Under the pieces are notes generated by a model. That model saw only the letters and a list, made by a program, of their open reading frames with translations, was not told the origin of the DNA and did not search any database. This document shows positions 57,181-64,000 of a DNA stretch of 64,000 nt, in pieces (positions within the stretch are counted from its first letter, which is position 1; each line of letters opens with the position of its first letter). The translations under genes and the position numbers were made by a program. The stretch spans positions 22,068,828 to 22,132,827 of the forward strand of contig NC_087076.1 in NCBI RefSeq assembly GCF_026151205.1. The letters are read 5' to 3'. Source of the stretch: Bolinopsis microptera (Eukaryota; Ctenophora; Tentaculata; Lobata; Bolinopsidae).

Positions 57181-57246
57181 TAACTTTAATATAACTTTAA
57201 TATAACTTTATTAACTTTAATATAATATAATATAATATAATATAAT
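57180..57246 (+). repeat. AT-rich microsatellites
   Basis: (ATAACTTTAAT)n for about five units, followed by (ATAAT)n for about five. Simple-sequence expansion, no coding meaning. Confidence 0.9.
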
Positions 57247-57501
57247 AAGCAAAATATTATGATCCAACTATTTCATTAACTATCTTATCATGCTCTAAGT
57301 CCCTAACACCTTTATAAAAGCTGTTCTGAAGTAAGTTTTTTAATAATTTAACTGCCGAGAGAAGACGGAATTGAAAGCACTCCCACGGCTTACTTGTTAA
57401 TTTTAACCTTCATGGTTTATTTAGGAAACTTCAATCCTCTGTTTCAACTTAACTGCCTAGAGAGGACGGAGTTAAAAGCACTGCCTGACGTCCTGACGAT
57501 A

Positions 57502-57545
57502 CAGGGGGAGCCGCGCACTTCGTGCGCGGCGGGTCATACAACGTA
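57502..57545. repeat. GC-rich stem-loop terminus, copy 2
   Basis: CAGGGGGAG, stem CCGCGCAC-TTC-GTGCGCGG, then CGGGTCATACAACG: the same as 44441-44484 except for one extra loop base. Surrounding sequence is not shared, so the conserved unit is short and terminus-like. Confidence 0.6.
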
Positions 57546-57639
57546 TGACAACTAAAAATGCCATTATTTAGGAAACTTCAATCGTCCGTCTCTCTGATAT
57601 ATCCATTATGAATACTGCCTGATATATATATTTCTTAAC

Positions 57640-57735
57640 GGGTGATACTCGTTAAATATTTGTTCCATATATTCCAGGACCGTCGCGACAAGTCCAGCTC
57701 GGCGCGCGTCCTGTTAGGTTGTAAACCTACAAAAT
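57640..57735. repeat. Inverted copy of the repeat upstream of the EF-hand gene
   Basis: AACGGGTGATACTCGTTAAA through CGGCGCGCGTCCTGTTAGGT is the reverse complement of 8701-8790 with few changes. The pair defines a ~90-bp dispersed unit with an internal dyad. Confidence 0.6.
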
Positions 57736-57831
57736 ATTTCTAAGACTAAACTGATACATGATAATTGTAATTTCTCGGGTAATTTTTTCACTTACCTTAT
57801 CGGACCTTATTTGAACGTACGTTAATTGAAC

Positions 57832-58090
57832 GCTGGCTAAGTGGCTTATAGTTGGTTAATCTGCTTGTCTACTGGCCCTGACGTTGCGAGTTTGAATCCC
57901 AGTTGGGCCAAGATTTCAAAATTGATGGGCAGCCCGCGTTACTTGAGGGCTGAATCCTTGTCCTTCCTTCGGGATGAACCGCTATGATGTACATGTGAAC
58001 TGTACCCTGTATCTAGCCCATTTCTAGGTCAGTTAAATCCTACTGATGGATCACATCACTAATTATACGTCACTAATTAGTGACATGATC
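57832..58090 (+). mobile_element. tRNA-derived SINE candidate
   Basis: A box A-like TGGCTTATAGTTGG (57842) and box B-like GAGTTTGAATCC (57888) stand about 35 bases apart, as in a tRNA pol III promoter. A non-tRNA body follows (GGGATGAACCGCTATGATGT, CATGTGAACTGTACCCTGTA). The head does not fold as an intact tRNA. A body fragment is repeated at 56080-56145, supporting dispersal. Confidence 0.55.
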
Positions 58091-58141
58091 TGATCTCCCT
58101 GGCCCCCTAGTAATGAGGGGGCCTGGTAGTCGGCCTCCTTT

Positions 58142-58260
58142 GGCAGCGGTACACTCTACCCATGATTATGGGTTTTGGTCAAATATACTTATACTTTTTA
58201 TGTTATACAATTACAATCGCCTTATACCTTTTGATTGATTGATTGATTGATTGGGGGACT
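58142..58260. repeat. Terminal module copy and (TGAT)n tail
   Basis: TGGCAGCGGTACACTCTACC followed by the CCCATGATTATGGG dyad and TTTTGGTCAAATATA; preceded by a GGCCCCCTAGTAATGAGGGGGCC-type hairpin (58108-58130). A (TTGA)n run at 58229-58252 could be a retroelement 3' tail. Confidence 0.6.
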
Positions 58261-58499
58261 GGTCCGTAGTACCAGCCAATGTTTACTCAAAAGTAATATA
58301 TAATTGAAATAAGTTAAATATTCATCCCCGAAGGGCACGCGGATTATAATTGTGATGTTATTTATTAAAACTATTCAATTAAAATTGTATTGGTCGAGTC
58401 GACTGGCCCTGATCTGCAAACATATTTGATATTAGTAACTTTATGATGCTGCCTAACCGCAATTAGGTGTGTTATCAGTGTAGATATGCGCTTCAGTTT

Positions 58500-59607
58500 T
58501 ACGTTGATTTGATTTGAAACTTTTACAAAATAGCAAATATACAAATGTACAGCAAATCGAACAAACATATAAAATGGGCCGAAATGTATAAATGCTATAA
58601 AGCGTGGGTCAGTGAAACAAGTACAGAGGACAACTTTCAAAACAGAAGTTTTGTGGCCGCCCAAAGTCTCAATAACATCACCTCCACCTAGTAATAAAAT
58701 TATGAAATATGAAAAGTGTGAAACAATCAAATAATAAAATATTCAAATTATATAGTTGTCTCTTAAATACAGATAACGTCTGAAAATTCTTAAAATACTC
58801 ATCACTCCTTCATATACTGATCAGTGTCCAAGAGACATGAATAACTCATGATGACTTCTTATCACGGCTACATACCTTCCCGTACCGGATGTAGTGGTCG
58901 AGATGAGTCTGTTCAGCCCTCTTCTTCTTCAGGTCAGTGACCAGATGCTTCCTTGTTGCTCGTTCTTCGCTGGATCTGTCTGGACATATCCATACATCTT
59001 TGTGCGTCTCCCTCAGTCTCCCTGTTTTCATCAGAATCTGATGAACCGCTGTTGAGCTTGGGACGGTGATCTTGACTGGTCGGATAGCCGTACTACCTGG
59101 CCTCTTCCAACCGACTCTAGTCGCTTCGAAGTGAGGTTTCTCCCCGATCTCCTCCAAAACTGCGGTAACTAGCGCTGGAAGCTGTTGTTCCTCCTCTTCT
59201 TTCAGCCCAAACACGATCAGGTTCTTGCTCCTGTCCTCCTCTGCAGCCACACTCTTCATCACCTTCTTCAGGATTTTACTGTTGCAGACCGTACCACTTG
59301 CACTGTTCTGTTGAACAGCTGCACTATAGTTCTGAATCCCTGACTCCACCGTTGTTTGCACTGTCTCCTCAACAGATGTCTCTAGCAACTGTAGTTGTTC
59401 GTCCTTCTGCACAAGCAGCTGGCCCTGCAGTCTGATCACCTTTTCTTTGTCTGCTAGTGCTTCCGTCTTGAAGCACTCGATGATCTCCTTCAAGAGATAC
59501 ATCTGACTATTCTGCCGACGAACAAGGTCTACTGCATCCACAATCCAGCAAGACAGCTTAGTCTTGATCTTTTCACGACTTTCGAAATCAATTTCACTGT
59601 AGTCCAT
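58500..59607 (-). pseudogene. ORF1-only LINE-like retroelement, copy 2 (5'-truncated)
   Basis: The minus-strand ORF1 runs open from about 59607 to a stop at 58846: MDYSEIDFESREKIKTK, a coiled-coil region (LLKEIIECFKTEALADKEK), the RRM-like KNLIVFGLKEEEEQQ and an end CSRDKKSS. It is about 95% identical to copy 1 without that copy's 7-bp insertion. The 3' UTR to about 58505 matches copy 1 and ends at the same CAAATCAA tail. The N-terminal ~45 residues are missing; they are replaced by the fused RT segment upstream. Confidence 0.7.
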
Positions 59608-60540
59608 AAGAGATGGGTCTATAATTTTCAACGTCAAGTTTAGAGTCTCCTTTATGGATGGGAGTTACTTTGGCAATTTTAAGGGCCTGTGGAAATATAC
59701 CTGTACTTAAGGATTCGTTGATAACTTTTGCTAATATAGCTAGGAAACTATCGCTGGAACTGGCTACTTTTAGTGGTTCAATTTTTGTGTCAAGGGTCGC
59801 TTTGTTCTTCAAATTAATAATAATTCTTTGGATTTCGATCGTTTCGGCAGGCTGGAGATAGATTGATTGAGAACAGGATGTGGGCAGATATTCCTGGAAC
59901 CCCCCAGGGTCAAAGGTCTGACGGGCACTTATCTGAGTTTTGATGTTCGTAGCAATGTTCGAGAAATAGTCATTAAACCTTTCAGCCACGGTATCTTCAG
60001 AACTCAAAATCGACCCGTCCGAACCTTTAAGTCTTAACTGCTCAGTTTTCCTGCTTCTACCAAGTAAACTGTTGATTTTTGCCATTGTTTTTTTGAGCAG
60101 TCCTGGTATTTTTCGAATTGTTTTTTATAGTATCGTTGTTTGGCAATGTTGACATGTTTTTTACAAAAAAGTTTTAGCTTTTTATAGGCCTCTATATTAT
60201 TCATTGTAGGTTCAAGTACTTTACTATGATAACTTTTTTGTTTCCGCGCACATGCTTCTTCAAGCCATGGTAATATCCAGGGTTTAGTATTAGAACGCAA
60301 ATGCTCACGGCGAATATGATTGATTTTTAGTGGATAGGCAGTGTTATAGTGCTTGGTGTATATATCTGCAAGTTTTCCGTATTGCAGACTAGCGTCGTCT
60401 GTACTTAATATCTCGTCCCACGTTTCCCCATCAGCATTGTTGGCCTCATTTATGACACGTGTTTTATAACTAAGTTTAGGTTGTGTGTTAGTGGGTAGCC
60501 TGAGATGTTGTTGCGAAGAGTTACTTAGTTTAAAAGTGGT
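59608..60540 (-). pseudogene. LINE endonuclease-RT linker and RT N-terminal fragment
   Basis: The minus strand reads TWDEILSTDDASLQYGKLAD, LRSNTKPWILPWLEEACARK, FNDYFSNIATNIKTQ, then the RT start: INLKNKATLDTKIEPLK, FPQALKIAKVTPIHKGDSKL, VENYRPIS. It stops there and joins ORF1 sequence at about 59607-59612, over the shared TATGGACTAC. One frameshift lies in an A-run near 60085. The palm with the catalytic aspartates is absent. Confidence 0.75.
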
Positions 60541-60660
60541 AATATTTTATCGGGATAACGCCAATTATTTCAACAGCTTTGTAGTTCAAGCTGTAATTAA
60601 AGGATATCGTTATATCCCAATCACCGGAGCTTAATTTATATATTTTAATTTTTTACATTT

Positions 60661-60780
60661 AGACTCGTCTAATAATATAAATTGGTGTCAAGAGACTACA
60701 ATGATTATTTGTTTCGCGATTTTGACACCACTTGGGGGTCAAAATTTCTAAACATAAAGTTGCTATTCCTTGGCCAAAAG
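60661..60780. mobile_element. Helitron H1 fragment
   Basis: It contains the family's 3'-end dyad (TTGGTGTCAAGAGACT and TTTTGACACCACTTGG) and CCTTGGCCAAAA but neither terminus. A decayed copy just upstream of the MFS gene. Confidence 0.6.
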
Positions 60781-60970
60781 TTCACGAAAATAACATCACA
60801 ATTAAAATTAATTGGTCCAATAGACGCTTAAATGCACAAAATTAAGTTTTCTAAGTCGGACCATTCGGATTGCCCAAAACCTTTAAAAAAGCTATCAATT
60901 CCCCTTAAATCATAATTTCTATATTCTTATCAATCCTGATTCATTTCGATCATATCAAATCATCCCAGTC

Positions 60971-62648
60971 ATGGAAGACATGATCATAGAAGAATCCGAA
61001 AAACCGACGGCTTCAATGAGTCACTCGCAGGGATTTAAAAAACAGGCAATATTTGGAGTACTTTCCTTACTTATTCTTACGATGAACCTTTACTACAGTC
61101 TCACCTTTACATTTCTAACCGAAGAGATAATGAAAAATCGCAAACAAAGAGCTATTATTGGTGGGGTCTTGGCAGGGACGTTGCCTTTCGTAGGCGCAGT
61201 AACCTCTCTAATAGCAGGATCTGTAGCATCAACAACCACTGTTAAGAAGATGGTTGGGTGGAGTGGGGTAGCCCTTTTTCTTTCCTCTATCGTGTTTGTC
61301 ATTCCTATGTCTAATAACATTTTGTTTGATGTATCGGTCGTCATATCCAGGTAATTCATTAAACAAAAATATTAATTTCATTTAAGGCTATTTATCTATT
61401 TCTGTCTTCAAAATGTGTTTTGGTATACAAAGTTTAGGTTTAATTATAATAGGAAGTGTCTGATCACCAAGTATGGTTTTTATACTCTAGAGTAATCCAA
61501 GGAGCAGCATTAGGACTCGCTGAACCGATGGTGGTAGCAGTCATGGGTTCACTTTACAAAGATTCCCTCGGGATGGTAACGGCAATATATGAACTTGCTT
61601 TTAGTGCTTCCCTGGCACTTGGACCCCTGATGGGTGGTTTCCTTTACAAAGCAGGAGGATTCTACCTTCCTTTTGTAGTGACGGGTAAGAATATTTGTAT
61701 TACCTTTGATAAGGTGAGTTTTAACTTCGGATTTAATTTCTCTTACTTCAGAGATTCGATTTGGGAACCAATGTAGGCTAAAGGAAGAGACGGGGTATCA
61801 AACTGAGAAAACGTTGACGTATTTTTTACTTGATGAAAAATTTGAATAACAACATTTTCAATGTTCAGGGTCGCTTCATCTAATTATGAGCATAATAGCA
61901 ATCCTTGCAATACCAAAAAGTGCAAGTGCTAAAGAAGAAGGACCCGAGGAAGATACCGAAGACACCACTTTGAATAAAGAGACCCCCAGCATGATGAAAT
62001 CTCTGCTCAGACCGCAAATACTTCTTCTTGGAATAGTTGTAATGTCTTCTGTTGCCGCGGACGAGGCGTTCATTGCCGACTTCCTGGCCGTTTATATGAA
62101 CGAAAGTTATCAGAAAACTGCCGAAGTTACAGGGACGATTTTAATGGTTTGCGGGGTGTTCGACTCAATTGCTACCATACTATTTGGCTACTTGACAGAT
62201 AGGGGACTGTCTCGAGCGTTAACTCTAGTTTTAGGATTCATTTTCCTTATCATTGGAACACTTCTGATAGACATCTCATTATTTGGAGCAGTATGGCCGA
62301 GTTATGTGTACCCAGGGATTATGTTTGGATTTGCTGACTAGCTGAGGTATAGGGAGTTCTATGATTCACATTTGTATCTTGCCCCTTTTGGTATTTCACG
62401 ATAGTCAGCCTGATCAGGAACGCTCAACTGAAGCAATGACTGGGATTTACAATGGGGGGTTCTTTATCGGAGCTTTTATTGGGCCTCTGGTGGGATCTGC
62501 AATTGTGGACTTACTTTCTTTTCCAAAAGCTTTCATTATCTTTGCATTTATAATGTTTGTTGTATTTGCTATCATCGGAGTTGCTCATCTGAAAATGAAA
62601 CATTTATTGAACATAAATGAAAAGTTTATCGAACCGCACTTTGATTAG
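60971..62648 (+). CDS. MFS transporter, SLC18B1-like, three exons, with 7-bp frameshift
   Basis: Exons 60971-61350, 61491-61684 and 61869-62648 have GT-AG junctions and matching phases. The product is about 448 residues with roughly twelve hydrophobic helices. Landmarks: MFS helix 4-5 wording SRVIQGAALGLAEPMVV, LALGPLMGGFLYKAGG, an acidic cytosolic loop between the halves (AKEEGPEEDTEDTTLNKE), FGYLTDRGLSRALTLVLG and MTGIYNGGFFIGAFIGPLVG. The layout is that of vesicular amine/polyamine transporters (SLC18B1 type), so export of amines into vesicles is plausible but inferred. The frame is broken at 62339-62345, where seven bases (TAGCTGA) insert a stop between FGFAD and GIGSSMIH. A short GCTGA direct repeat there suggests slippage. 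It is either a recent pseudogene or an assembly or allelic variant. The ATG at 60971 is the first in frame. Confidence 0.78.
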
Positions 62649-63165
62649 AGACTCGTCTTAAGGGCTATTTTGATGGACATATTGCTTCATTGGTTCCGTC
62701 CAAAAAGTCAAATCGAGAAATAATGCCAATAAGGTTTAAAATTCAACACACATAATGCAGTCAACATTCAGTGATGCTCAGCAAGTTCTCCGGTTGGGTA
62801 TTTTCAACCTTGTGACAATGGAGATACGTGGAGTAGAGAAGGACCGATGACGATGACGAAGAGATAAGAAGAGACAACGAGATAAGAAGAGATAAGGAGA
62901 AATAGACGTAGCTGAGGGATGCACGATAGGAAGGGAGATCTGAGATTATATATATGTGGAAATTGATCGAAGTGTTTACTCTTTTTTAACCTTTTTAACC
63001 TTTTTATCCTTTTCACTATTGTGCATTTATATTTATATTTACAATTTTATTACGCATCCAACATATTGCGTTTTAAGTCTTTCTAAAAGCGAATCATTTC
63101 CTCAAAGTGAATTATTATTTCATCAATAGAGCCTGGTTTATACCCTTGAGTTGGATTAAGCAGAG
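62649..63165. other. MFS 3' flank; simple repeats
   Basis: Presumed 3' UTR, then GAGATAAGAAGAGA-type purine repeats (about 62860-62905) and CTTTTTAACC repeats (62980-63015). No gene recognised. Confidence 0.5.
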
Positions 63166-63285
63166 ATGACTATTAGTAGTAGTACTATTGATGCTGAGAA
63201 GAACGAGCAAGCTGTGCCTGTAGCAATCGCTGGAGCTGGTGAGGAGTCGGAAAAAATAAAAGCAGAACGCAGTTCATTGATGTAA
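63166..63285 (+). CDS. Possible first exon of a gene running off the right edge
   Basis: ATGACTATTAGTAG opens a 39-codon frame (MTISSSTIDAEKNEQAVPVA, then IAGAGEESEKIKAERSSL) of protein-like composition with a donor-like GAGCTG|GTGAGG inside (about 63240). It could be a short first exon or a stand-alone small frame. No downstream exon was found before 64000. Evidence is composition only. Confidence 0.25.
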   Translation: MTISSSTIDAEKNEQAVPVAIAGAGEESEKIKAERSSLM

Positions 63286-64000
63286 AAATGTTAATAACTG
63301 CCATCCCATATATAATAGTATAATATTCAGAACTCAGATATGTAATGATTTTCAAGTCGACTATTGTGCACTCTTTCTTTATCTTAGTTAGTTAGTTGCA
63401 AGTATAATAGTAATTAGTAACGTACAGAGGTGTCAAAACGCCAAATTATTTACTGTAAACATACCAAATTAAGGGTGTGTAAACATTTTGAATATGTCCT
63501 ACTCGGACTCCTGCCGGTAGGACATATTCGAATTTCATTTTCAGCTTCCCGCGACCCAAATTTCACTGTTTTTACTGAATTTTTCTTGAATGACCATCTT
63601 ACTAGGTAATTGGGGATGGCACGATTGAGGTACTCAAAGTTTTATTCCCAAAGAAAGCTTTCAAAATCATCAAAATAGTACTTTCAGTTACAGTTTACCA
63701 TTTACACTCGCTATAAGTTCATGAAGTTGGTGATGGACATTGTTCTCCATCTTTCCCTCAATTTCCGATGACCTATTCTTCGCATTGCTCCATTCCATAA
63801 TAGCTAAAAGTAAATAGCAAATCAAGAAACCTTCGGGATTATAGTAGCACTAGCAGCACTTGGGCGGAGTCCAAGTTTTCCGCGGAACCGAGTTTTTTTG
63901 CAAGAGAGTCTGCCTTTTCATAAACACCACCATGCAGGGGCTTATAAAATGATTAAACCCGGGCGACGCGAAGCAGCAATACGCGCCTCCGCTCAGTTAG
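63286..64000. other. Right edge, no gene recognised
   Basis: A dyad ATATGTCCTACTCGGACTCC...GTAGGACATATTC lies at about 63494-63532. No coding domain or element end was identified. Confidence 0.45.

Noticed and set aside
57842-57910. A tRNA gene
   Set aside because: Box A- and box B-like words are present, but I could not fold acceptor and anticodon stems; a SINE head fits better.

Overview
This is animal nuclear DNA. It is AT-rich, its genes are split by GT-AG introns, and it carries rhodopsin-like GPCRs, EF-hand, BTB/BACK, pentraxin and ephrin-receptor-like cysteine-rich modules among LINEs, Helitrons and foldback elements. A marine invertebrate of cnidarian or placozoan grade would fit, but nothing here fixes the species. 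I saw no bacterial operon structure and no rRNA or intact tRNA gene.

Layout. 0.6-8.7 kb: a five-exon gene on the minus strand for a four-EF-hand, troponin-C/calmodulin-like protein. A two-exon BTB-BACK gene lies on the plus strand inside its second intron. 8.7-16.2 kb: no convincing gene; two ~317-bp non-autonomous Helitrons and a tandem duplication. 16.3-20.8 kb: two nearly identical single-coding-exon class A GPCR genes in tandem, with a decayed LINE ORF1 between them. 21.2-21.7 kb: the last two exons of a single-pass membrane protein. 22.9-23.8 kb: a Helitron. 25.1-26.7 kb: a damaged pentraxin gene running into inverted minisatellites. 27.8-31.6 kb: the 5' three exons of a secreted protein on the minus strand; its intron holds a three-unit Helitron-containing array.

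31.8-60.6 kb is almost wholly mobile DNA: Helitrons with A|TC...CTAG|T ends, ORF1-only LINE copies, RT relics, and a LINE interrupted by a TTAA-flanked foldback element, a second LINE and a Helitron. It also holds a ~600-bp MITE family, a 4.66-kb nested foldback element, a ~308-bp satellite and a tRNA-derived SINE candidate. 61.0-62.6 kb: a three-exon MFS transporter gene (SLC18B1-like) carrying a 7-bp frameshifting insertion. The right edge may hold the first exon of another gene.

The host genes do not form one pathway. The points of most interest are structural: the nested gene pair, the recent GPCR duplication, the layered transposons and the very long perfect hairpins. Gene models are inferred from reading frames, splice signals and family motifs only; no homology search or transcript data was available.
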